From: Neoceratodus forsteri
Taxonomy: Eukaryota; Chordata; Ceratodontiformes; Ceratodontidae
NCBI GenBank assembly: GCA_016271365.2
Contig: JADMNL010000023.1
Span: 607,752,001 to 607,816,000 of the forward strand
Reading direction: 5' to 3'
DNA: 64,000 bases
Made by a program: the position numbers and the translations under genes. Below the pieces are notes generated by a model, which worked only from the letters and a program-made list of their open reading frames with translations, was not told the DNA's origin and made no database searches. Shown here in pieces: positions 33,889 through 43,981 of this stretch. Every line of letters begins with the position of its first letter. Positions within the stretch are counted from its first letter, which is position 1.

Positions 33889-35043
33889 TTATTTATTTAT
33901 TGAAAAGGGATATGCAATGGAAATAAGTTAAATAAATTATTTATCTGCACAAGAGCAGTTTGACCTTGGATAACCTTATGAGGGTAAGCCATGAGCAAGG
34001 TGTCCGAGGTCAAACTGCTTGAGTGTAAATAAATCATTTATTTTACTTGTCACCATTGCATATTCCATTTACTCAATTAGGGAAGGTTTTTTAAACACAT
34101 TTCTAAGTTGAATTTCATATGTCATTTGTTTATAAAATGCAATTTATAAGGTATTTCTTTTGGATTCATTGAGTGCTGCTCCACTTTTGCAAAGCAGGTT
34201 CAACAAGTTGTTAAAGAAGCCATTGTGATTACTAGGGCTGGACGCCCTTACGTTTACATCATGTATTTGGATTGGCTATGATTTTCGAGTGGGCAGTCTG
34301 AGGTTTAAAAACATGGCAGCTCTGTTTCTCACTTAACGAGATTGAGAGGGTGCCTGTAGTTTCTGTGTGCCTTTATGATTTTTGTTATTTAATTAATGTT
34401 AACATTTTTACAGTTATCTGGTTGATTCTGCATTTCATTTAGGTTTGGCTACATAAGAGTTGAGGGTAAATGAGAATCATGAGTGGGGACAGGTGAGAGG
34501 CTCTGCTTTTGTGTAAACTTGTTGGCATCAGCTCAGTGTGTTAAGGAGCTGGTGTCGGAAAGGCAAGAATTTTAAAATCTGAGGTGAAGTTTTATTATTT
34601 TTAAATAACAGGAGTGTTTTTAATTGGGGTGATGTTGCAGTGAATTGTTGAGTGCAGGTAATGGAGGTGTGGGTGATGAGAGTGAGCAGAGCTGGAGTAA
34701 TGTGTTGGTCAAGCAGCTGGCAGTTTGTTGAAAAAAAAGATGTTTTATGCATTGATCTGCTGTGCACTAAAGAAATTAAGCAGCTGTGTGGGACACAGCG
34801 TTTATTACTTCAGGTCCTGTACTGGCTTTTTCTATAACCTGGTTAGGTGCGAGGTTTTGTGGGGCAAGGCAGGCACTGTACTGCTGCTGAGGAAGTAGTG
34901 CCTGGGAAGTTACTGATTATGTACTTACTATGTATATAAATTTTGAAGACATATCTACTATGTGTATACATTTCATTTATACATATAGTTGCTCAGATAA
35001 CAAGATCTATCACAATGAATTTACCACCACACCTATTGCATAA
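33889..35043. other. Insert in LINE J, unassigned, starting with a foldback
   Basis: LINE J text VTNI stops at about 33888 and resumes at 35263. This part begins with (ATTT)n at 33890-33904, then the foldback 33909-34063, then about 980 bases of AT-rich DNA with no coding or SINE trace. It abuts SINE copy 2. Confidence 0.45.
33909..34063. repeat. 155-bp foldback (MITE-like hairpin)
   Basis: The left arm, GATATGCAATGG...AGCAGTTTGACCTTGGATA, pairs with the right arm, AGGTCAAACTGCTT...CACCATTGCATAT. Arms are about 70 bases at roughly 75% identity, with almost no loop. The outer ends share ATATGCAATGG exactly. No coding capacity. Confidence 0.7.
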
Positions 35044-35258
35044 ATGTATTTAATTTAATTTTATATTATTTTACAATTTTGACTGGGAAAGACACACAAA
35101 GCTGAAGCTCAATCCCAGGTGTGTCCAAGTAGCACAGGAAGTTAGGTGAATTGCTCAGGGTCACACAGTATGCAGGTGGAAGCTGGAATCAAACTCAGGT
35201 CTGATGGGTGTACCAAGCTCATTTACAGCTCATTTCTTTAACTTGTGGGCTATACTAC
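35044..35258 (-). mobile_element. SINE copy 2, CORE-like family
   Basis: On the minus strand it reads a tRNA-like head ending TTTGATTCC (B-box-like), then CACCTGCATACTGTGTGACC, CTGAGCAATTCACCTAAC and TTCCTGTGCTACTTGG. It ends CACACCTGGGATTGAGC followed by an A/T-rich tail. TGTGTGACC..GAGCAA.TCAC is the CORE segment known from MIR-type SINEs. It directly precedes the last piece of LINE J. Confidence 0.7.
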
Positions 35259-35659
35259 CATTCACAACATGATCCAGAGGCAGCACGGAGCTCATACGAG
35301 GAAAGGTTGGCAGGCCTTAAAATGTATACACTGAATGTCGAAGGAACGAGGTGATAGGATTAAGACATATAAGTTCTTCTGAAGATTGTAAGGATGTGTT
35401 CACGAGGAATGAGATCATAGTAACCAGAAAAGAGGTGGAGGCTGGGGGTAGACTAAGGAGGTGTGGGAAGTTCTTCTTCTTGGAGCAGATGGTGGATGAA
35501 TGGAATAAACTGTCCAGAGAGGTAGTTGAAACCAAGACTGTGATGGGGTTTAAACTGAGGAGTGACAAATATAAGGGAATTGTGGGACCCCATGCAAAGG
35601 AAAGGAAGGGATACCTTGGGAAGGGGTGATGATGAGCCACAAAAAGTGGAAAGCAGTGC

Positions 35660-36960
35660 CCAGGGGTTCTGTGGATGCTATATTCAGTTGGATAGTGCAC
35701 CGCCCAACTGAATATAAGGCCATGTCACCACAGTGGTAAGTCAAGTAGCACTGCTCTGACATTTGGCCCTGCTGTACAGGAAATAGCACTGCCAGAGTGG
35801 ATAGTGCCAGAGTGCTATCCGAGTTATTCAGAAGGACCCATGCAAATGAGTCCACTGTGCATGCAAGGCACTAAGGGGCCATTTTCATGCCCATTATGGG
35901 CCCATTTGCATGGTAGTGGTGGGAGGTTTGCCTGGCGCCATCCTCCTCAACTGCCTGGTTCCATGGGATGAAGGACATCCCTGGTACCTAGTGTACCCCA
36001 GTGCTCTGATCCAACCCATATATAACATAAATACTCCCTGGTGTTCAGTAGTTCCCACTCCCACTGATTGTCAGCTCACATAATACCTACATAATCCCAA
36101 AAGCCCAATATTCCAAAAGCCCAAAGCGGAGTGCAACAGTTTGCGCTTGCACTTTGCAAGCTCCCAGGAGTCTGAGGAAGTTATATTCAGTCAATAGTGC
36201 ACCAGCACTATCTGACTGAATAGAGGGCCATGTCAGCAAAGCCCTAAGTCAAGTATCACTGCCCGGATGTGGATCCCTGCTGTGCAGGGACTAGCATTGC
36301 CAGAGTCGACAGCACAAGAGGGACCCATGCAAAAGAGCCCACTGGGCAGCAAGGTGCTAAGGGCCCATTTGGATGCCCATACAGGCCCATTTGCATGGGT
36401 AATGGTGACAGGTTTGCACAGAAGCCCCTTGATTGTTCAGTCCCATGGGATGGAGGATGTCACTGATGCCTAATATTCCTCCAGCCTTCCAATCGCCAGC
36501 CCGAATATGACATAAATACTCCTGTTGCCTAGCAGTTCCTCCCTCACACAGATTGCCAGCCCATATAATACTTAATAATCCTGGTGCCTAGCTGTCCCTC
36601 TCCCGACGATCAACAGCTCCTATAATAACTGCACAATCCCTGCTGTCCAGTGGTCTCTACTGGTTCCTGAACCCCCCTCATGTACAAAACATTCCTGGTA
36701 TCCAGTGGTCCCGCCTCCTCCATCTCCAATCCCCAGCTCTTTAACAAGAACAATATAACTGTATAAATGAGAACTGTGGTTACATTGCAAATCACAGTGC
36801 ATAAACCAACCCCACTATCTCCCTGGTGTCCTGTGGTATCACCCCAATCACCAGGCCCCTGTGTCATGAGGAAATTCCTGGTGTCTAGCACCCCCACAGC
36901 ACAGAACACCAGCCCTACCACCCTCCATTCAGTAGGGGACAGCTCTGTACATTATAGTGG
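35660..36960. repeat. Duplicated palindromic unit plus a ~60-bp minisatellite
   Basis: Unit A (35679-35935) and unit B (36181-36420) both start TATATTCAGT, then ATAGTGCACC, then an inverted copy ending ACTGAATA. They share GGACCCATGCAAA.GAG and GGCCCATTTGCATGG. Between and after them a motif close to CTCCTGGTGTCCAGTGGTCC, then GAT.GCCAGCCCATATAATAC, repeats at about 57-62-base spacing (starts near 35970, 36028, 36460, 36520, 36580, 36640, 36690, 36820, 36870). No protein coding. Confidence 0.6.
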
Positions 36961-38518
36961 ATGAGCACTCTCTGGCATTGCAGATTGCGGCCGGCTGAGG
37001 TGGTGTGAGAGGGCTGTGCCGGTCACCGTATGGGCTCCCATGGCACCAACCATGTAGGTAAAGAAGTATAAATTATGCATACATAGGTCAAAACCCTAAA
37101 ACAGAATAAATGTTTTGGGGAGCTTTAGACAGCACAGTGGAGGAAACAGTTCTGGGGTAATGATAATGGATCCCTTAAAGGCAGTGCACAATGCAAAAAT
37201 GGTGGGAAAAGCAAATAGGAAGGTGGAATGCATAGGTAGGGGGATTACTAGCAGAAGGGGAGGGATAAAGCCCTGTGCAAGTCACTGATCCAGCCTCATT
37301 TGGAATATTGTGTACAGTTTTGGATGCTTCACCTTCAGGACAGTGACAGACAGGAAACAGTGCATAGGAGGGATACCATGATGATTCAGGAAAAGTCATA
37401 CAAGGAGCACCTGAGAGAATGGGTTGGACATACATATGGGATGGGTTTGAGTAGTAAAGGGTGTGTGTGGAATATTATGCAGGGCGGTTCCTTTCCAAGT
37501 GCTCAAAGAACACAATGACCCTGATGGCCGTTTTGCTGCTAGGGGCATCTTGGCTTAACTGAGCTCCTCTTAGGAGTGATGTATGGACCAATTCTGACTC
37601 TCCTGTTTTTTTCTCTAACCTCCTTTCTCAATTGCTATCCTTTTATCACCTTAAAATCATCCTAGGTGGAGACTGGAATCTAGTTCTCTACCCAGACCTC
37701 GATAGATCTGGATTTTGCCGCAAGAGCCTCTCACAGTCCCAAAGAGGGTTGAGGGATCTTATGGACTCTTTGGGTTTAGGTGACCCATGGCATGTCTAAC
37801 ACCCCAGTGATGACAGTATACCTTTCTCTCCCTCCACACAAATCATATTTTCATATCAACTACTTCTCAATCAATCTCTCTAACTTCTCAGGCCTTCTTT
37901 CCTGTGATATCCTTCATACTGTGATTTCTGATCATGCCCCAATCCTCATGAAGCTTTTCCTGGGTACTGTGGACCAGGACAGAGCCTGGTGACTGACCTC
38001 TACCCTCCTGAAAGACAACCAAGTAGTTAAGATCCTTAAAGAATACATACAAACCTTCTTTAAGGAAAATGAGTGAACTGTCCCCCGCCTCAATGTTTTA
38101 TGGGTAGCAACCAAATGTGTGGTGAGAGGAGTGCATTTGCCTAGCATCTAAGGTTGAAAGGCAGCGTGCTGAACAGTTGTGTCAATTGCTCTCTCAGATT
38201 CAGGAACTGGAGCATTATCTTTCTGCCATGGATGATCTTGACGACTGGAATAGACTGCATGCTCTCAGGGCCTGAAATTTTCGACTTCTAGTGGATCGAG
38301 CTAACTTAGCACTCCATAGGACCATATTTTGCTGCATGCTAGAGGCTGAGATGGTCCTCACTCTAATGCTTAAACAATTGAAGTCCAACAAGTGATTCCT
38401 GGTCTTCAGCCATCCCAGGAGGAATCTCCTAGTTTGCCCTTGAGAAATAGCAGGCGCTTTCAGCAGTTTTATAAAACTCTTTATTGTCTGGAAGAGGAAC
38501 AAGAGCCCATTTAGACTC

Positions 38519-39460
38519 AACAGGGTCATGAGGGCTCAAGAAGTGCCTGCCCTCCCCAGAGACTTCACCCTCACAGAACACCCCCCCCAGGACTGCCGCC
38601 GGGCTGCAGGGGTCATCAGAAGCTCCATGAGAGTCATGAGGGCTCAGGAAGTGCCTGCCTTCTCCAGACATCACCTCACAGAATGCCCCCACCCCCAGGA
38701 CTGCCGAGCTGCAGAGGTCGCCGGAAGCTCGACAAGGGTCGTGGAGGGCTCAGGAAATGCCTGCCCTCCCCAGACATCACCTCACAGAATGCTCCCCCAT
38801 CCCTCAGGACTGCCCAAGGTATGGACAACGCGCTTACAGGAGCAGCACCAGCCTGCTGTACAGGGCATTTTGTTTTGGCGCCAAAGCATTTTTGAATGCC
38901 TGTATTCTAACAAAGGACCTTGCTCTAACTCAGTTGTTGCCTTTAAGAGTCGGGAGAGTTACGCAGCACTGCAGATAGTTTTTCTGAGCTGATTTCTTTT
39001 TACAAAGCCTATAGTTTGACTGTAATCTAAAAGTACCTAAGAGATCTAGACAAAGCCAACAGTTCTGCAAATGTATAATGTTAAAAGTCGCTATAGTCTG
39101 AAACTGTTTGACTCTATAGTTTTAAGTAAATTTGTACTAATTTAGCTCACCTAACCTCTCACAGCAATAGATTACTCAGTAACCCTGCATAACATTAGAT
39201 GGCTCCAGTTTATCCTGCATAGCTCTGCATTATCCTTTGTCCTACCTTAGCCTGTCTCTCTAACCATGCTTAAATTTCTCTCCCTCTCTTCTTCAGCTGC
39301 AGGGTCGTCAGAAGCTTCATGAGGGTCGCGAGGCTCAGGAAGTGCCTGCCTCCCCAGACATTGCCTTACAGAACCCCCCACCCCAGGACTGCTGAAGGTA
39401 TGGACAACGTGCTTACAGAAGCAGCGCCAGCCTGCTGTACAGGCGCTTTGTTTACCCGCC
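38519..39460 (+). promoter_or_regulatory. 5' UTR of LINE O with ~107-bp tandem monomers
   Basis: A block beginning CATGAGGGCTCAGGAAGTGC and ending GCAGAGGTCGCCGGAAGCTC-like text occurs at about 38527, 38635 and 38742, and once more at 39320. The third and fourth copies are each followed by GGTATGGACAACG and AGCAGC.CCAGCCTGCTGTA. The two arrays are 580 bases apart, so the 5' UTR is made of at least two larger units. Tandem GC-rich monomers are typical LINE promoters; the activity is inference. Confidence 0.65.
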
Positions 39461-40019
39461 GCCCCCACCACCACCTTTGCTCGGCTTCTGCTTTATATGC
39501 TGGAGTCACATGTGGCTGCAGAACCAATCAGCCCACTCTCTCATTAGCAGCTTATCTGCTATCACCACTAAAGGCCACAACCACTTGCTTGCTGGGACAT
39601 TATAAGGCAAGATGCTACTGCTTTTCCTCCCACTATTCTTCCTGTTTTTCCTAGCCTCTCTCTCCAGCAACCCACCTCAATGGCACCCAAACCACCCCTC
39701 TATTGCACCCTCACTACCCCACCCCCCACTCAACCACTTTCCCACAATGCCTCACAATCGACCCAGAGTAAAATTGGAGCTCGAGCTACCATCCTCCCTC
39801 CCTCCTTTTCCCAGGGCTAACTGTCCTATGTAACACAGCAACTTCTGCCACTGCACCCACCTCTTAACTGCACCCTCCCTTCGCCGGCCAGACATGCCTG
39901 GCACAAACCAAAATCATTCTCACACTGCTTCTTCTACTGGCAGGTGACATCAGGCAAACCCGGATCCCACCCCCAGTCTCCACACTCAAATGAGCCTCCC
40001 AAGGGCCTCTGAATCACTG

Positions 40020-42840
40020 CATCTCAACATCTGCAGCCTCCTGAAAAATTACCAGAACTGCAACTTACTGCCCTATCTCTGCGCCCAGACATCCTCATAC
40101 TGTCAGAGACCTGGCTAAAGCCACACCACATGGACTCTGCTATAGCCATTCCTGGCTATGCAGTGATCAGGCAAGACCATCTAGGCAAGAAAAGGGGAGG
40201 AGGTATTGCCATGTTTATCTCCTCCAGGTTACAGTTCACCCTGGTCCAAATCCCCACACCGTCACTTCATATAGAGTCCTTAGTAATCAAACTTGAACTG
40301 CCTTTCTCAGCCCTGTCTACATTGAGGGATCCTACTGCACCCTAGTACCCTCTCTGCCCAGTGTCGCATAAACACCTGGCCTCACTAAAGTCTACTGCCA
40401 CAGCTGGTAAGCTCCATATCCTTGGTGATTTCAATTTCAACTGGCTAGCGAAGACGGTGCCAAACCACGCACCAAATAAATGCACTAAACCTCTACCAGC
40501 AAATCTCCCAACCCACCCGGCTAAACCCTAAAACACCCAACCACTCCCTCCTGAACTGGGCCCTCACTTCCCACCCTCACAGAATCATTAGTGCTGGTCT
40601 CCTCCCTGACTTCCTAAGTGACCATCACATGATATGCATGGTCAGAAAGTGCACAGACCTGTGAAACCCCCTGTAGGACGATTCTCACGAGGTCTTACAA
40701 ATCCTTATTTTCTACCTGCGCCTCCTCTATGACCTGGCTTATATTGACTGGTCCTTCATACCACGATTGACTACACTTACGAAACATTTAAGACCAGGTT
40801 ACTTGCAGTTTGGGATAATTATGCCCTGCTCAAGCAACACACGAAAGGGATCCCACCTTCCTTGGGTCTCAGCAGACCTCATTAGCAGCTGCTGCACCAG
40901 AGATCAGGCTTGGCTTAAACATAAACTTGCATGCTCCCAAGAATCCCTACAAAGATACTGCATCTCTGCAACTCCTGTACCAAACTGATACATCAGGCAA
41001 AAAGAGCTACTTCACGTTGGCTTTAAACTCAAACCTCAACCAGCCCACCAATTTCTGGAAAACTCTCAAATCCCTCCTCTCCCCATCCAACCTCCAACCC
41101 CAACCTATCCATCCTAGGTTTGACTGTCACTGACCCTGGCGAAGTAGCTTCTGCCATCAATACTTTATTCACTAGCTGTGCAGCATCTCCTATCCAATCA
41201 CCCACCTACCCTCATCCACACCATGTACCCCACTGAAATCTCTTAACCCACACATGCCCCCAGTTTCTCCTTCCATCCAGTAACCCTGGTCAAGTGCTGC
41301 AAGTACTGACTTCACTCAGCCCCAACAAAGGTAATGTCCATCAGGCCTGGACGCCAAATTGCTTCACTTATTCGTCTCCCGCCATAGCTGCTCCAATGGC
41401 CAATCTTCTCAACCTCTCCTTCTCCAAGGCCAAATTCCCAGCCGATTGGAAGCGTGTGACTGTTATCCTCCTCCCAAAGGCGGAGACCCTCTACGCCGGG
41501 TAATTACCACCCCATCTCCCTCTTCCAATACTGCCTAAAATTCAGGAACACCTTGCACTTGCCCAACTTTCTCAATTCTTAGACACAACCTCTTTCTTCA
41601 CCCCATATTAGTCTGGGTTCGAAAGTCTCACTCTACCATCACCTCCCTGTTAAGAATCACTGATGACATCCTGTCTGGAATGGACAAAGGCATATCACCC
41701 GGCCATTTTCATTGACCTGGCCAAGGCTTTGATACCGTCTCCCACCCTAAGCTACTAGCAAAGCTAAATGGGACTGGCCTCTGAGGCCATGCCACTAGCT
41801 GGTTCCATGCCTCACCTGTTAGGCAGATATCAATCGGTGAAAATTGGTCCTCACATATCTTCCCCTACCAATCAATAGGGGGTCCCCAAGGCTCAGTCCT
41901 GGGACCTCTGCTTTTTCAATATTCCTAAATGACCTCCGCGAGGCTCGCACACTATCATCCATCCAAATGTATGCAGATGACACCGTACTGTACGCCTCCG
42001 GCCTTTCCACTGCGAGGTGTCAAATGTGCTTCAGTGGATTTCAATGCTGTACAAAATTGGTTCCTGTCCAACCAGCTATCCTAAATATGAAAAAAGTCAC
42101 ACTCACCTTTGGGTCACATTCCGACTCACCCGCCTAGTGTCACGCCCCTCATTCCTTACCTAGAAGGCACCCCTGAGTCCTGCACCTCATTCAGATACTT
42201 GGGAGTCTGGCTTGACCAATACTTGGATTTCTCCACCCATATCGAATCCATACACAATAAGTTGCACCCAAAACTGGTGCTCTATAATCGCAGTAAGGAG
42301 TGCATGCCCAAACAGGTCCGGAGGGAAGTTGTTCAAAAAATGATCCTCCTATACTTGATTATGGCGACATGATATATGGCACCACACCCTATCTAACCTG
42401 GCCAGCCTGGACACTCTTTTCCACCCTTCTGTCTCTTCGTCCTGGATTGCCCCCCAATGACCCACCACTGTGATCTGTACAGGGACCTAGCCTTGCCTTC
42501 ACTCACGACCCGCAGACAGATCCACTGCTCCAGAATCATCACCAAATTCTGGTCCCAAACCCTTCCCCTTATCTCGATTCTGCCATACCGCTCAGCCTTC
42601 CCCTACCTACTCACTCAGAAGCACTGACTCCAGGCTTCTCAAGTCCCTTTCATGCATACCACCAAGGGTCAATCGGCTTTCAAGCATCGCATGCCCAAAC
42701 TATGGAATGAATTGCCTGCTGATATCAGGAGCTCCACGCAACCCCAGGCGCAGTCAATCCACCACTCTACCACACGCCCTCACCACATGCACATGAAACG
42801 AGTAGCCATAAGCACAAGCCCGCTGTTTCCTGCTAACCAG
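40020..42840 (+). pseudogene. ORF2 remnant of LINE O (endonuclease-RT)
   Basis: Endonuclease: SLHLNICSLLKN near 40020, ILILSETWLKPHHMDSA near 40095-40140 (the ETW box kept), KRGGGIAMFISSRLQFTL near 40190-40240 and LHILGDFNFNWL near 40412-40446. RT: FPADWKRVTVILLPK near 41427-41480, FIDLAKAFDTVSH near 41705-41750 and GGPQGSVLGPLLF near 41878-41920. MYADDTVLYASGLS is near 41968-42010, with the catalytic box intact, and FRYLGVWLDQYLDFSTHI near 42190-42245. C-terminus: SAFKHRMPKLWNELPADIRS near 42670-42735. Same group as LINE L by the YADD and F-YLG motifs. Frameshifts near 40350, 41140, 41500 and 42060 disable it. Confidence 0.8.
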
Positions 42841-43380
42841 TAGACATGCCAAATCTCAGCTGCTACACTGAAGGACCCAAAAGGTTAATTTGTTGTTCTG
42901 TTCTCTATTGTTGTGAAAATGTAAAACTTATGAAAAAGTGTCCTCTGTCAGCTGTTCTGCAGCCCTCTGGCTGTAAACTGTTACACTATTGTAAATATCT
43001 ATACTGTATGTTTTAAGCATCATCTGCTCACCACCATATTTATCTGTACTGCATGTAATAATCAATGTTCCCTATCCCCCACCTCCCCCAGGTCGCATCT
43101 GGAAATGAGTGGTATTCCACTCAGTACACCTGCCTGGTTAAACTCTTAAATAAAAAATAAATAAATATTTGGACTCTGTACCACTTCCTACTCTCTCAGA
43201 ATCTCATCAGGAGTTTCTACAAACCCCTATCTCCCTTAGTGAATTGTAGCAGTGATTGAACAACTTCTGAAGAGAGGCTGCAGGCCAGACTGGTTTAATA
43301 CTACTTTCTATGCCACCTTCATAGATGTCTTGGCTCCTTTCCTTGTAAGACTATTTAACTACCTTCATGTCTCTGGTCTC

Positions 43381-43981
43381 AGAAGCACAATGTCAGAGTG
43401 ACACCACAATCCCAACACCAGCAGGTGACTGCCGAACTCTAACTGCTGCAATGGCAACACGCCACAGCAGCCGATGCACCTCCCACAGTGGTAGCAGGTG
43501 CACCACACCGCGACTACAAAGTTGACCACTGCCCCTGCAGACCTGGGTGCACTGGGTGGGCTACCTCTACCCCTATGGTGTGTATGGAGCACATGCCATG
43601 CCATGATAGCTGTCCCAACCTGTGTCTGACTGCATCGAGGCATCCCATGTCCCTGTGCATGGATCCATGCTGCAGACCCTGTCGCCATGTTGTGCTTCTG
43701 ATGTCCACCGGTGACCCCTGCCCATATCCTGTACTGTCATTCTGCTGTCCAGTGGGTCCTCCAGTGGCTGTGGGGCATGTCATTGAGTCCAGTGCCACAG
43801 TGGTGGTCGTGCCGGTGCATCATTTTGGTGGCCGTACTCTCAGTCCATCTGTGTCCATTGCTGCTGCAATGTCGGGTTGCCAGTGGTCTGTTTGGTGTGC
43901 ATTGGGATCAATTGTGGCAGTTTCTGGGTGTCTCTAGTGGGGATGTCAGCAATGTGGCTGTCGGCAACCTGTGGTACTTCC
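43381..43981. mobile_element. Element P, 601-bp non-autonomous insertion with 8-bp flanks
   Basis: The octamer CTGGTCTC is at 43373-43380 and 43982-43989, and LINE N text stops at the first and resumes at the second (LFNYLHVSG, then FTQAWITVILKPFK). The insert begins AGAAGCAC and ends GTACTTCC, imperfect inverted ends (6 of 8). An 8-base duplication fits the hAT superfamily. It is GC-rich with open frames on both strands (149 and 172 codons on plus, 107 on minus), which I attribute to composition. No transposase motif. Confidence 0.5.

Larger units (their letters stand above)
25740..35650 (+). mobile_element. LINE J, CR1/L2-type, outer host of a nested stack
   Basis: Plus-strand pieces in order are: pre-RT (VLKGLKTLKVDTTVGP and SPQLTNLF) at 25850-26010; RT start (VANVVPLCKYSNRDYSGNYR) at 26456-26630; DSMGL.QGDLAKLT at 26813-26900; and a WLGG end at 27040. 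After LINE K comes QRVVIIGSH and FLRPVLFNIFI from 33317, then the FADDTS box, thumb and VQFWSPHRKQD...TIQRRVTN to 33888. After another insert, YEERLAG.KMYTL, KFFFLEQMVDEWNKLSREVV and VMGFKLRSDKYK run from 35263 to about 35640. The pieces do not overlap and lie in the right order, so this is one broken copy. Short or no target-site duplications remain. Confidence 0.8.
38519..43166 (+). mobile_element. LINE O, second LINE group, ~4.65 kb, inserted in N
   Basis: It lies between ATTTAGACTC at 38509-38518 and ATTTGGACTC at 43167-43176, a 10-base duplication with one difference. It has a 5' region with tandem monomers, a possible short ORF1 area (about 39612-39835), endonuclease-RT (40020-42840) and a 3' end GTCGCATCTGGAAATGAG...CTGCCTGGTTAAAC followed by TAAATAAAAAATAAATAAAT. 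Length and order suggest a nearly whole element. Confidence 0.85.
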
